Shown here in pieces: positions 8,380-17,182 of a stretch of DNA of 64,000 nucleotides. This DNA comes from Streptomyces chromofuscus. GTDB taxonomy: Bacteria; Actinomycetota; Actinomycetes; Streptomycetales; Streptomycetaceae. The DNA lies in NCBI RefSeq assembly GCF_015160875.1, contig NZ_CP063374.1, positions 5,025,501 to 5,089,500 on the forward strand, given 5' to 3'. The first letter of the stretch is position 1; each line of letters starts with the position of its first letter. The position numbers and the translations under genes were made by a program. The notes under the pieces were generated by a model. It was not told the origin of the DNA. It saw only the letters and a program-made list of their open reading frames with translations, and did not search any database.

Positions 8380-9063
8380 ATGTACGAACTCAGAGGCGTC
8401 ACCAAGCGCTACAGCCGGGGCAAGGACACCGTGCACGCGCTGGACGGCGTCGACCTCACCGTCGCCGACGGCGACCGGCTGGTCATCCAGGGCCCCACCG
8501 GCGGCGGCAAGTCGACGCTGTTGCAGATGCTCGGCGGACTCGACCGGCCCACCTCCGGTGAAGTCGTCCTCGACGGCACCGACCTGGCCCGCCTGCCCGA
8601 GGCCCGGCTGACCCGGGTGCGCAGCGAGAACATCGGCTTCGTCTTCCAGAGCTTCAACCTCATCCCCACGCTCACCGCCCTGGAGAACGTCGAGACAGCG
8701 CTCGTACCGCTCGGCGTCAAGACCGGCGAACGGCGTGAACGGGCCGCCGAGGCACTGAAGTCGGTCGGGCTCGGTGAGCGGCTCGGGCATCTGCCCGGAG
8801 AGATGTCGGGGGGTCAGCAGCAGCGGGTCGCCATCGCGCGGGCGCTGGTGAAGCGGCCGAAGGTGCTGCTGGCCGACGAACCCACCGGAAATCTCGACGA
8901 GTCGATGCGCGACGAGATCATGGACGTACTCGAACGCACATGGAGGGAGCACGGGCTCACCTTCATCATGGTGACCCACGACTCCGCGATCGCGAAGAAG
9001 GCCCCGCGGGTCGCGACGATCCGCACGGGTCGGATCACGGTGAAGGAGAACGCCAACTCGTAG
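8380..9063 (+). CDS. ABC transporter ATP-binding protein, MacB/LolD type
   Basis: 227 residues. Walker A is GPTGGGKST (38-46; the usual family form is GPSGSGKST), Q-loop FVFQSFNLIPTLT, signature MSGGQQQR and Walker B VLLADEPTGNLD are all intact, followed by the MVTHD switch histidine. It energises the permease encoded just upstream. An AGGAG ribosome site lies 11 bases before ATG 8380. The 177-bp gap to the permease is unusually long for such a pair and holds a strong hairpin, so the ATPase may also have its own promoter. Confidence 0.94.
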   Translation: MYELRGVTKRYSRGKDTVHALDGVDLTVADGDRLVIQGPTGGGKSTLLQMLGGLDRPTSGEVVLDGTDLARLPEARLTRVRSENIGFVFQSFNLIPTLTALENVETALVPLGVKTGERRERAAEALKSVGLGERLGHLPGEMSGGQQQRVAIARALVKRPKVLLADEPTGNLDESMRDEIMDVLERTWREHGLTFIMVTHDSAIAKKAPRVATIRTGRITVKENANS

Positions 9064-9094
9064 CGCCGCGCGACGCCGTGGCCGACCGTTGTGC

Positions 9095-9124
9095 ACGAGT
9101 CGGCCAACTTTATGGCCGACTCGT
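9095..9124 (+). terminator. hairpin after the ABC ATPase gene
   Basis: Perfect 11-bp inverted repeat with loop AACTTTAT, 31 bases past the ATPase stop. Probably the transporter operon terminator. A second, smaller inverted repeat (GCACACA-CA-TGTGTGC, 9185-9200) follows in the leader of the protease gene. Confidence 0.6.
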
Positions 9125-9261
9125 GACGGAGTGCTCCTTGAGGCAGCTGATCACCCCCCGGCATACTGCGTGATTCCGGGGGGTGCACACACATGTGTGC
9201 GGAACTACCCCCGGCCGGGTGAACGGGGAATTCGCCCGGTTCCTCAACTCCAGGGGGAGTT

Positions 9262-12200
9262 TTGCGCACACAAGTGAAGAGAGCCGGCGTCGCCGCGGTG
9301 GCCACCGCAGCCGCCGTCGCCCTCGCCGCGGGCCTGACCAGCCCGGCGAGCGCGAAGCCGGAACAGGGCCCGAACGGCCCTGCCAAGCTCACGTCCCACC
9401 ACCGCATCACCCTGATCACCGGCGACCGGGTCTCCGTGGACGCCAAGGGACGGGTCGTCGGCCTCGACCGGGCCGAGGGCCGCGAACACATACCGGTCCA
9501 GATCCGCAAGGCCGACGGCCACACCCTGGTGATACCCGCCGACGCGGCCCGCCTGGTCGCCACCGGCAAGCTCGACCAGCGGCTGTTCGACATCACCGAG
9601 CTGAACAGGTCCGCGTCCCGCAAGGCACAGAAGAACGGCCTGAAGGTCATCGTCGGCTACCGGGGCGCCGCCACCGCCGCGAAGGCCGACGTGCGCGACG
9701 CGGGCACCCTGCGCCGCAGCCTCAAGACCCTGAACGCGGACGCCGTGCAGACCGCGCACAAGGACACGCCCGAGCTGTGGGACGCGGTCACCAACGGCGA
9801 CAAGACCGTCTCCGGCATCGCGCACGTCTGGCTCGACGGTGTCCGCAGGGCCACCCTCGACAAGTCCGTGCCGCAGATCGGCGCCCCCAAGGCCTGGGCC
9901 GCCGGTTACGACGGCAAGGGCGTGAAGATCGCCGTCCTGGACACCGGCGTGGACGCCACCCACCCGGACCTCGCGTCGCAGGTGACGGCGTCGAAGAACT
10001 TCACCACCGCGGCCGACGCCACCGACAAGCAGGGCCACGGCACGCACGTCGCCTCCATCGCGGCCGGCAAGGGCGCCAAGTACAAGGGCGTGGCGCCCGG
10101 CGCCGAGATCCTCAACGGCAAGGTCCTCGACGACAGCGGCTTCGGCGACGACTCCGGGATCCTGGCCGGCATGGAGTGGGCGGCCGAGCAGGGCGCCGAC
10201 GTCGTCAACCTCAGCCTCGGCGGCATGGACACCCCGGAGGTCGACCCCCTGGAGGCCGCCGTCAACCGGCTCTCCGCCGACAAGGGCATCCTCTTCGCCA
10301 TCGCGGCCGGCAACTCCGGCCCCGAGTCGATCGGTTCGCCGGGCAGCGCGGAGGCCGCGCTCACCGTCGGCGCCGTGGACGACGCGGACAAGCTGGCCGG
10401 CTTCTCCAGCACCGGCCCGCGCGTCGGCGACGGCGCCATCAAGCCGGACGTCACCGCCCCCGGCGTGGACATCACCGCGGCCGCCGCCAAGGGCAGCGCC
10501 ATCGCGCAGGAGGTCGGCGAGAACCCGGCCGGCTACCTGACCATCTCCGGTACGTCGATGGCGACGCCGCATGTCGCGGGCGCCGCGGCGATCCTCAAGC
10601 AGCAGCACCCGGACTGGACGTACGCCGAGATCAAGGGCGCGCTGACCGCGTCCACCAAGGGTGGCGCGTACACGCCGTTCCAGCAGGGCTCGGGCCGCAT
10701 CCAGGTCGACAGGGCCATCCAGCAGACGGTGATCGCCGACCCGGTGTCCGTGAGCTTCGGCGTCCAGCAGTGGCCGCACACCGACGACACCCCGGTCACC
10801 AAGCAGCTGACGTACCGCAACCTGGGCACCACCGACGTCACGCTGGACCTGAAGGCCACCGCCACCAACCCCAAGGGCCTGGCGGCCCCGGCGGGCTTCT
10901 TCACGCTCGGCGCGACCCGGGTGACCGTCCCCGCGGGCGGCAAGGCCTCCGTCGGCATGACCGTCAACACCAAGCTCGGCGGCACCGTCGACGGCGCGTA
11001 CTCCGCGTACGTGACCGCGACGGGCGGCGGGCAGAGCGTCCGCACGGCCGCCGCCGTGCAGCGTGAGGTGGAGTCGTACGACGTCACCGTCAAGCACATC
11101 GGCCGGGACGGGCAGGGCACGGACGACTACAACACCGCGCTGCTCGGCTACTCGGGCCTGGGCGACGGCCGCGGCTACCAGGTTCCGGTCGCCGCGTCCG
11201 GCACCACCACCGTGCGCGTGCCCAAGGGCACCTACCTGCTGGACGCCTGGATCGCCAAGGACTTCGTCACCCTGGAGGGCGGCCTCGACTGGCTGGTCCA
11301 GCCGCAGCTGACCGTCACCAGGAACACCTCGGTGACGATCGACGCCCGGAAGACCAAGAGCGCGACCATCACGGTCCCGGACACCACCGCCAAGCCGCGG
11401 TCGGCGATGATCAGCTACTTCCTGAACAGCGCCGGTATCGGCTTCGGCTTCGGCGCCGCCTCCTTCGCCGACCTGCGCATGGCCCACCTGGGCGGCGAGA
11501 TCGCGAGCGGCCTCACCCAGACCTGGGGCGGCCAGTGGACGAAGGGCGCGTCCACCGAGTACGACGTGGCAACCACCGCCGACGTCAAGAAGATCGTGGG
11601 CGACAAGGTCCGGCGGTTCAGCAAGAGCGAACTGGCCACGCTGAAGGGCAACCTGGGGGCCGCCGCCGGCAAGACCGGCGCGCTGGTCGCCGTCGGCATC
11701 TTCCCCAGCGACTTCTACCTCGGTGAGCCCGTCGAGCAGAAGCTGCCCGGCAGCCGCACGCTGTACCTGTCGACGGCCCAGGGCATCCAGTGGTCGCTCG
11801 ACTTCGAACAGTGGGGCGGCAAGGACGCCCAGGGCAACCCGATCCCGGAGGCGTACTACACGCTCGGCGACCCGCGGACCTTCAGGGCCGGCACGTCGTA
11901 CACGCAGACCTTCAACAAGGCGGTCTTCGGCCCGACCCTGAACACCGAGTTCGGCCTGTACCGCGAGGGCAACGACATCTACGGCTATCTGCCACTGTTC
12001 GCCGACGGCTCCCGGCACGCGGGCTCGTCGCTGTTCACCTCGGTGAACACCACGCTGTACCGCAACGGCGTCAAGGTCGGCTCCCACGACGACCCGCTGT
12101 TCGGCGAGAAGTCGTTCAGGGTCCCGTCCGGCGACGCCGAGTACCGCCTGACCACCTCGGTGAAGCGCAGCGCCAACGTCGCGGCGGCCTCCACGCGGAT

Positions 12201-12555
12201 CGACGCGAGCTGGACGTTCCGCTCCAAGAAGCCGACCGCCGACGTGGCCAAGCTGCCCGCGTCCACCGTCCGGTTCAGCCCGCTGACCAGCCTGGACAGC
12301 CGCGTCACGGCCGGCCGCACGGCCACCTTCCCGGTCACCGTCGAGGGCTCGGCCAGGGGCAGCAACCTCAAGTCGCTGGGCGTGTGGGTGTCGTACGACT
12401 ACGGCCAGACCTGGAAGAAGATCACCGTCAAGAACGGCAAGATCACCATCAAGAACCCGGCCAAGGGCAAGGCGATCTCGTTCCACGCGAAGATCACCGA
12501 CAAGCAGAACAACAAGTCGACGATCTCGATCTACAACGCGTACTACGGCAAGTGA
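9262..12555 (+). CDS. large secreted subtilisin-like (S8) serine protease
   Basis: 1097 residues. Signal peptide (about 1-32, ending ASAKP), an inhibitor-like propeptide (about 40-200), then the S8 domain with the full triad: Asp227 (AVLDTGVDATH), His259 (GHGTHVAS), Ser432 (SGTSMATPH) and the oxyanion Asn in AAGNSG. The roughly 600 residues after the catalytic domain are beta-rich modules, as in other Streptomyces extracellular subtilases of about 1100 residues. It should degrade extracellular protein. The start is uncertain: TTG 9262 sits only 2-4 bases from a GGGGGAG ribosome site, while GTG 9274 is 14 bases away. It is monocistronic. Confidence 0.93.
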   Translation: MRTQVKRAGVAAVATAAAVALAAGLTSPASAKPEQGPNGPAKLTSHHRITLITGDRVSVDAKGRVVGLDRAEGREHIPVQIRKADGHTLVIPADAARLVATGKLDQRLFDITELNRSASRKAQKNGLKVIVGYRGAATAAKADVRDAGTLRRSLKTLNADAVQTAHKDTPELWDAVTNGDKTVSGIAHVWLDGVRRATLDKSVPQIGAPKAWAAGYDGKGVKIAVLDTGVDATHPDLASQVTASKNFTTAADATDKQGHGTHVASIAAGKGAKYKGVAPGAEILNGKVLDDSGFGDDSGILAGMEWAAEQGADVVNLSLGGMDTPEVDPLEAAVNRLSADKGILFAIAAGNSGPESIGSPGSAEAALTVGAVDDADKLAGFSSTGPRVGDGAIKPDVTAPGVDITAAAAKGSAIAQEVGENPAGYLTISGTSMATPHVAGAAAILKQQHPDWTYAEIKGALTASTKGGAYTPFQQGSGRIQVDRAIQQTVIADPVSVSFGVQQWPHTDDTPVTKQLTYRNLGTTDVTLDLKATATNPKGLAAPAGFFTLGATRVTVPAGGKASVGMTVNTKLGGTVDGAYSAYVTATGGGQSVRTAAAVQREVESYDVTVKHIGRDGQGTDDYNTALLGYSGLGDGRGYQVPVAASGTTTVRVPKGTYLLDAWIAKDFVTLEGGLDWLVQPQLTVTRNTSVTIDARKTKSATITVPDTTAKPRSAMISYFLNSAGIGFGFGAASFADLRMAHLGGEIASGLTQTWGGQWTKGASTEYDVATTADVKKIVGDKVRRFSKSELATLKGNLGAAAGKTGALVAVGIFPSDFYLGEPVEQKLPGSRTLYLSTAQGIQWSLDFEQWGGKDAQGNPIPEAYYTLGDPRTFRAGTSYTQTFNKAVFGPTLNTEFGLYREGNDIYGYLPLFADGSRHAGSSLFTSVNTTLYRNGVKVGSHDDPLFGEKSFRVPSGDAEYRLTTSVKRSANVAAASTRIDASWTFRSKKPTADVAKLPASTVRFSPLTSLDSRVTAGRTATFPVTVEGSARGSNLKSLGVWVSYDYGQTWKKITVKNGKITIKNPAKGKAISFHAKITDKQNNKSTISIYNAYYGK

Positions 12556-12569
12556 TCGCGCCGCGGTCC

Positions 12570-12655
12570 GTACGGCCACGGCCACGGACACGAAACACGT
12601 CCACGATCACGTCCACGGTCACGGCTTCAGCTTCGGCTTCGGCATCGGCCGCAGT
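12570..12655. repeat. low-complexity GCCACG/GTCCACG-type repeats
   Basis: Short imperfect repeats of CCACG and CTTCGG between the protease stop and its terminator. No gene seen. Confidence 0.4.
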
Positions 12656-12678
12656 GAATCCGTGAGGCCGTGAGCGGG

Positions 12679-12711
12679 AAGCCCGCCGGGAGTTCTGCTC
12701 CCGGCGGGCTT
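12679..12711. terminator. strong bidirectional terminator
   Basis: Perfect 14-bp stem (12679-12692, 12698-12711) with a TTCTG loop and A/T-rich flanks on both sides, between the convergent protease and regulator genes. Confidence 0.85.
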
Positions 12712-12781
12712 TCGTGCGCTAGGAACGAGTGCCCGCGGACGACGGTCCTGCCCGGGACTCGGGCCGCGCCGCCCTCGGCCC

Positions 12782-13699
12782 TCAGGCCGACGACGCCGAA
12801 GATCCCGTGCCCGCGCGCGTCGCGTCCCGTCCCCAGCTGGCCAGCAGGCGCAGGGCCTCCGCGGACGCGGAGTCCGGTTCCGCGTGGTAGGTGGTCAGCG
12901 ACTGTTCGACGTCGTCGGCCAGGCGGAACGTCTCGAAGGACAGGGACAGTTCACCGACCAGCGGGTGGCGCAGCAGCTTGACGCCGTGGCTCTTCTCCTT
13001 GACGTCGTGGGTGGCCCACAGCCGCCGGAACTCGCCGCTCTTCACGGAGAGCTCGCCCACCAGCGCCGACAGCCGCGGATCGTCCGGATGGCAGCCGGCG
13101 TCCATGCGCAGGAAGGCGACGATGTCGGACGCCTTCTGGTCCCAGTCCACGAACAGCTCGCGGTACTTCGGCCTCAGGAACACCAGCCGCGCCCAGTTCC
13201 GCTCCTGCGCCGGCAGCTCAGCCCAGTCGCCGAAGACGGCCGCGGCCATCCGGTTCCACGCCAGGATGTCCGAACGGCGGCCCACGACGTACGCCGGGAC
13301 GGCGTCCATCGTGTCCAGCAGCTGCCGCAGCGCGACGCGCACCTGCTGGGTACGCGCCGTCGGCTTCTTCTTGTGCTGCTTCGGCGCGGCCAGGTGCGTC
13401 AGGTGGGCGTGCTCGGCGTCGGTCAGCCGCAGCGCCCGCGCGATCGCGTCCAGCACCTCCGCCGACACGTTGCGCCCGTTGCCCTGCTCCAGCCGCGTGT
13501 AGTACGCCACCGACACCCCGGCCAGCTGCGCCAGCTCCTCGCGGCGCAGACCGGGGACCCTGCGGTGCCGTCCGTAGTCCGGCAGCCCCACGTCCCCCGG
13601 CTTCAGCCGGGCCCGCCGGCTGCGCAGGAACTCGCACAGCTCGGCCCGCCGGTCCAGGCCGGCGCCGAGCTCCTCCACGGGCCTGAGCTGTTCGTCCAT
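12782..13699 (-). CDS. XRE-family regulator with MmyB-like ligand domain
   Basis: 305 residues. The N-terminal helix-turn-helix (about 20-90) reads LRREELAQLAGVSVAYYTRLEQG, here split as LRREELAQLAGVS and YYTRLEQG; the C-terminal half (about 120-290) matches the MmyB-like PAS-type ligand-binding domain (DILAWNRMA, NWARLVFL, VVGELS-like repeats). It is divergent from a zinc alcohol dehydrogenase gene with 171 bp between them, so it probably controls that gene and itself. Repeated GTACGC boxes in the gap are candidate binding sites. The start ATG 13699 is set by the family N-terminus; the frame is open far upstream only because of base composition. Confidence 0.9.
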   Translation of the reverse strand: MDEQLRPVEELGAGLDRRAELCEFLRSRRARLKPGDVGLPDYGRHRRVPGLRREELAQLAGVSVAYYTRLEQGNGRNVSAEVLDAIARALRLTDAEHAHLTHLAAPKQHKKKPTARTQQVRVALRQLLDTMDAVPAYVVGRRSDILAWNRMAAAVFGDWAELPAQERNWARLVFLRPKYRELFVDWDQKASDIVAFLRMDAGCHPDDPRLSALVGELSVKSGEFRRLWATHDVKEKSHGVKLLRHPLVGELSLSFETFRLADDVEQSLTTYHAEPDSASAEALRLLASWGRDATRAGTGSSASSA

Positions 13700-13718
13700 A
13701 CATCCAGTATTCACGGTC

Positions 13719-13793
13719 GTACGCACACGAACCTGTCCCCGCCAGTGGTACGCACGGGGGACGTACGCAAAGCGGTGACCTGGGTGGGTACGC
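13719..13793. promoter_or_regulatory. four GTACGC boxes in a divergent promoter region
   Basis: GTACGC occurs at 13719-13724, 13748-13753, 13763-13768 and 13788-13793, three of the four followed by A, all in the gap between the MmyB-type regulator and the alcohol dehydrogenase. Candidate operators for that regulator; inferred from position and repetition. Confidence 0.4.
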
Positions 13794-13870
13794 GAACCGG
13801 CGGCAACCTTGAGCTGTGCCCGGTCGGAAGGCGGCCGGGCGCGGACCCGCATCGCTAGGAGACCAACGGC

Positions 13871-14911
13871 ATGACCACTGTCAGCGCGTACGCCGCCCCC
13901 GCCGCCAAGGCTCCGCTGGAGCGCACGACGATCGAGCGGCGGGAGGTCGGCGAGTTCGATGTCCTGATCGACATCAAGTACGCCGGAATCTGTCACTCCG
14001 ACATTCACCAGGCCCGCGAGGGCTGGGGCGAGGCCATCTTCCCGATGGTGCCCGGCCACGAGATCGCCGGCATCGTCGCCGAGGTGGGGTCCGGCGTCAC
14101 CAAGTTCACCGTCGGCGACCGGGTGGGCGTCGGCTGCATGGTCGACTCCTGCCGTGAGTGCGACAACTGCAAGGCCGGCCTGGAGCAGTACTGCACGCAG
14201 GGCGCCGTGATGACGTACAACGGCGTCGGCAAGGACGGGGAGCCGACCTACGGCGGCTACTCGCAGAAGATCGTCGTCGACGAGAACTACGTCGTCGGCA
14301 TCCCCGAGGGCATCGGTCTCGACGAGGCCGCGCCGCTGCTGTGCGCCGGCGTCACCACGTACTCCCCGCTCAAGCACTGGAACGCCGGTCCCGGCAAGAA
14401 GGTCGCCGTGGTCGGCATGGGCGGCCTCGGCCACATGGCCGTCAAGATCGCCCACGCGCTCGGCGCGGAGGTGACGGTCCTGTCCCAGTCGCTGCGCAAG
14501 AAGGACGACGGGCTGAAGCTGGGCGCGGACCACTACTACGCCACCAGCGACCCGAAGACCTTCGAGGAGCTGGCGGGCACCTTCGACCTGATCGTGTCGA
14601 CGGTGTCGGCGCCGCTCGACTTCGGCGCGTACCTCGGGCTGCTGAAGACGGACGGCGCGCTGGTGAACGTGGGCGCCCCCGAGGAGCCCATCTCGTTCAA
14701 CCTGTTCTCGGTGATCAGCGGCCGCAAGACCCTCGCCGGGTCGAGCATCGGCGGCATCCGGGAGACCCAGGAGATGCTCGACTTCTGCGCCGCGCACGGG
14801 CTTGGCGCCGAGATCGAGCTGATCCGGGCGGACCAGATCAACGAGGCGTACGAGCGGGTGCTGGCGAGCGACGTCCGGTACCGGTTCGTGATCGACACCG
14901 CGACGATCTGA
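13871..14911 (+). CDS. zinc-dependent NAD(P) alcohol dehydrogenase
   Basis: 346 residues, a cinnamyl-alcohol/YahK/AdhC-type medium-chain dehydrogenase. The catalytic zinc ligands are visible in GICHSD (Cys41) and GHE (His63); the structural zinc cysteines are in CRECDNCKAGLEQYC; the Rossmann motif is GMGGLGHMA. It should interconvert an aldehyde and its alcohol, probably with NADPH, in the cytosol. GGAG lies 10 bases before ATG 13871. Controlled in all likelihood by the divergent MmyB-type regulator. Confidence 0.95.
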   Translation: MTTVSAYAAPAAKAPLERTTIERREVGEFDVLIDIKYAGICHSDIHQAREGWGEAIFPMVPGHEIAGIVAEVGSGVTKFTVGDRVGVGCMVDSCRECDNCKAGLEQYCTQGAVMTYNGVGKDGEPTYGGYSQKIVVDENYVVGIPEGIGLDEAAPLLCAGVTTYSPLKHWNAGPGKKVAVVGMGGLGHMAVKIAHALGAEVTVLSQSLRKKDDGLKLGADHYYATSDPKTFEELAGTFDLIVSTVSAPLDFGAYLGLLKTDGALVNVGAPEEPISFNLFSVISGRKTLAGSSIGGIRETQEMLDFCAAHGLGAEIELIRADQINEAYERVLASDVRYRFVIDTATI

Positions 14912-14948
14912 CCGTCGCCCTTCAGTGAACTGATGTTCACATGGCTCT

Positions 14949-14987
14949 GTCGGCGGCCCGGTATCCCCAGGGGTACGGGCCGCCGAC
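14949..14987 (+). terminator. hairpin terminator
   Basis: A 14-bp stem with one bulged G and a TCCCCAGGGG-type loop, 38 bases after the dehydrogenase stop. Confidence 0.75.
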
Positions 14988-15075
14988 GAGCGTTCCGGGA
15001 GAGAGGGGGAAATGTCCGGTCGGCACGGGGCGTTGAGGTAAGTGGACGACGCGGCCGTACGACGAGGAGGCCCCC

Positions 15076-15459
15076 ATGACCGTCCAGCTGAACCACACCA
15101 TCGTCGCCGCCCACGACAAGGAGGCCTCGGCCCGTTTCCTCGCCGACCTCCTGGGCCTGGAGGTGAGCCCGCCCTACGGCCCCTTCACCCCCGTCGAGAT
15201 CCCGAACGGCGTGACGCTCGACTACATGAACACGCCGGGCGACATCGCCCCGCAGCACTACGCTTTCCTGGTCTCGGAAGCCGACTTCGACACGATCTTC
15301 ACCCGCATCCGGCAGGCCGACCTGACCTACTGGGCGGACCCGCACCACACCCGCCCCGGCGAGATCAACCACAACGACGGCGGCCGGGGCGCCTACTTCG
15401 ACGACCCGAACGGCCACAGACTGGAAATCCTGACCCGGCCGTACGGGAGTGGCGACTGA
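15076..15459 (+). CDS. VOC/glyoxalase-family protein
   Basis: 127 residues, one vicinal oxygen chelate domain (paired beta-alpha-beta-beta-beta units): LNHTIVAAHDKEAS at the start, the segment ADPHHTRPGEINH and the characteristic GAYFDDPNGHRLEILTR near the end, carrying possible metal ligands (His, Glu). The reaction cannot be assigned; the family includes glyoxalases, dioxygenases and resistance proteins. The ribosome site GAGGAGG is well placed for ATG 15076. Its stop is directly followed by transposon debris. Confidence 0.88.
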   Translation: MTVQLNHTIVAAHDKEASARFLADLLGLEVSPPYGPFTPVEIPNGVTLDYMNTPGDIAPQHYAFLVSEADFDTIFTRIRQADLTYWADPHHTRPGEINHNDGGRGAYFDDPNGHRLEILTRPYGSGD

Positions 15460-15524
15460 GCTTGGTGTTTAACCTCGGCCGTTCACCTGACCCGCTGATC
15501 TTGGTTCGTTCGCGGGACAGCAGG

Positions 15525-15580
15525 GCGGCCGTTCTTCACGCTTCGAGGTGTCGAGCAACGTCGCGTGAAGGAACGGCCGC
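15525..15580. repeat. long inverted repeat at transposon remnant
   Basis: Arms 15525-15541 and 15563-15580 are complementary over 17 bp with one bulged base, around a 21-base loop. The right arm runs into what looks like the original transposase start (GTG 15565), so the hairpin belongs to the 5' end of the mobile element. Confidence 0.7.
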
Positions 15581-16126
15581 TGGTGAAGAGTCTCGCCGTG
15601 GACGGCCGTGCTGAACGCGATCCGGCTGGGGCCGGCCGACGACGCCACCGCGGTGACCGCCGCCCAGCTGCGCGACGTGGTCACCCGGCTCGTGCGGGCC
15701 GGGCAGTGGCGGCCGGGCGATGCGGACATCCTCGTCGTGATGGACACCGGCTACGACGTCACCCGTCTCGCCTATGTCCTGGCCGATCTGCCCGTCGAGC
15801 TGGTCGGCCGGCTGCGCTCGGACCGGGTCATGCTCCGCGACGCCGGACCGCGCCGCTCCACCCCACGCGGCGGACAGCCCCGCAAGCACGGCGGCGTCCT
15901 CACCTTCTCCAAGCCGGACTCCTGGCACACCCCCGACCAGACCACGACGTGCGACACCACCCGCTACGGCACGGCCGAAGCCCTGGCCTGGGACCGGATG
16001 CACCCCCGTCTGCAGGCCCGTGGCCCCTGGCTCGACCACTGCGGTGAACTCCCCCTGATCCACGGCACGTTGATCCGGCTGAACGTCGAGTACCTGCCCG
16101 GCGACCGTGACCCGAGGCCGGTGTGA
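15565..16126 (+). pseudogene. transposase remnant (internally deleted, C-terminally truncated)
   Basis: A piece of about 175 residues, from WTAVLNAIRLGPADD to GDRDPRPV, matches the middle of a widespread Streptomyces DDE-type transposase (motifs as I remember the family: VVMDTGYDVTRLAYVLADL, GGVLTFSKPDSWH, LPLIHGTLIRL). The normal N-terminal third is missing: a short start (GTG AAG GAA CGG at 15565) is joined out of frame near 15595 to the internal part. The C-terminal third, with the final acidic residue, is absent because of a stop at 16124-16126. It cannot encode an active enzyme. Confidence 0.8.
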
Positions 16127-16295
16127 GCCACTCACGGATGGTCGGTGCTGATCGGCTCCGCGGACTGCGGGCTCCGAGAGTCAGCCCGCTCTACAGGAAC
16201 GGTGAGTGACAGACGGTAGGCCCACATGTCACAAAGCACGCCACAGTCTTGTCTTCTGGGCGACAGCACATGAAACTTCGAAAGACGGGATCGTC

Positions 16296-16925
16296 GTGCG
16301 TATAGCGATCATTGGTGCGGGCAATGTCGGCACCGCCCTCAGTAAGGCTGCTGTGGCCGCCGGCCACAGCGTTTCGGTGTCCGCCACCGACCGGCGCAAG
16401 GCAGTCGCCTCCGCGGCACAGACCGGCGCACGGGTAGCTGAGAACAACCTGGACGCGGTCGGCGAAGCGGACATCGTGGTGCTGGCCGTACCCGGTAGCG
16501 CGGTGACGGCCGTCGCGGACGAACTGGCCTCCGCTGTGCGTGGCAAGGTCGTCGTCGACCTCACCAATCCGCTGAACGCCACTCTCACCGATCTCGACAT
16601 CGAGGAGACCTCCGCAGCGCAGACCTTGCAGCGCCACCTGCCCGACGTGCCGGTGGTGAAGGCCTTCAACACCATCCTCGCCGCGCGCCTGAACAACCCC
16701 GTCGAGCAGGGCATCACGCTCACCGCCTTCTACGCCGGCGACGACACCGAGGCGAAGAAGACCGTTTCCGAGCTCCTCGCCTCGCTCGGCTTCCGGCCCA
16801 TCGACGCGGGCGGGCTGCGCATGGCCCGCGCACTGGAGGAGATGGCCCTCCTCAACATCTCGCTCAACGTCGGCCAGGGATGGTCCTGGCAGTCCGCATG
16901 GGCGCTCCTCGGCCCGACCGGCTGA
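16296..16925 (+). CDS. NADPH-dependent F420-reductase-like dinucleotide-binding protein
   Basis: 209 residues. A Rossmann fold begins at once (IAIIGAGNVGTAL) and the rest follows the F420-dependent NADP oxidoreductase family: ADIVVLAVPG, VVVDLTNPLN, VVKAFNTI, FYAGDD and the C-terminal GGLRMARALEEMALL. It could move hydride between NADP(H) and F420 or reduce another substrate; the family also includes NAD(P)-binding oxidoreductases of unknown role. GTG 16296 puts the Rossmann motif at the N-terminus; no good ribosome site is seen. It lies between two transposon remnants, so it may have arrived with them. Confidence 0.88.
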   Translation: MRIAIIGAGNVGTALSKAAVAAGHSVSVSATDRRKAVASAAQTGARVAENNLDAVGEADIVVLAVPGSAVTAVADELASAVRGKVVVDLTNPLNATLTDLDIEETSAAQTLQRHLPDVPVVKAFNTILAARLNNPVEQGITLTAFYAGDDTEAKKTVSELLASLGFRPIDAGGLRMARALEEMALLNISLNVGQGWSWQSAWALLGPTG

Positions 16926-16954
16926 AGACGGCCGGTCGTGAGTCACCAGGTGGC

Positions 16955-17140
16955 GACATCCAACAAGCACCGCTTGAGCTGCCACCCAGCCACTCGCAAG
17001 CTCAGCTCCGCGCCACGCAGGGTGGTGCAGCGGGCAGCGATACCGCGCGCTGCTTCAAGCGGTTGATGCAATGCTCGACGGTGTTGCGCTGCTTGTATGC
17101 CTCCCGGTCGAAGGCCGGGGCGGTCTGCCTCGGGCCTGGC
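16955..17140 (-). mobile_element. degenerate 3' end of an IS5-family transposase
   Basis: Reading on the minus strand, AFDREAYKQRNTVEHCINRLKQ, here seen as AFDREAYKQRN and TVEHCINRLKQ, is the classic C-terminal block of IS5/IS112-like transposases (the catalytic Glu lies in TVEHCINRLK). It then changes frame to RGIAARCTTL. Only about 60 codons remain with a frameshift, so it is inactive. It starts about 40 bp beyond the truncated msrA end, which suggests that insertion and later deletion removed the msrA 3' end. Confidence 0.75.
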
Positions 17141-17182
17141 CACGCCGCACCCGGTTGGCCTGCTGATCGGCCCGCTCCGGCA

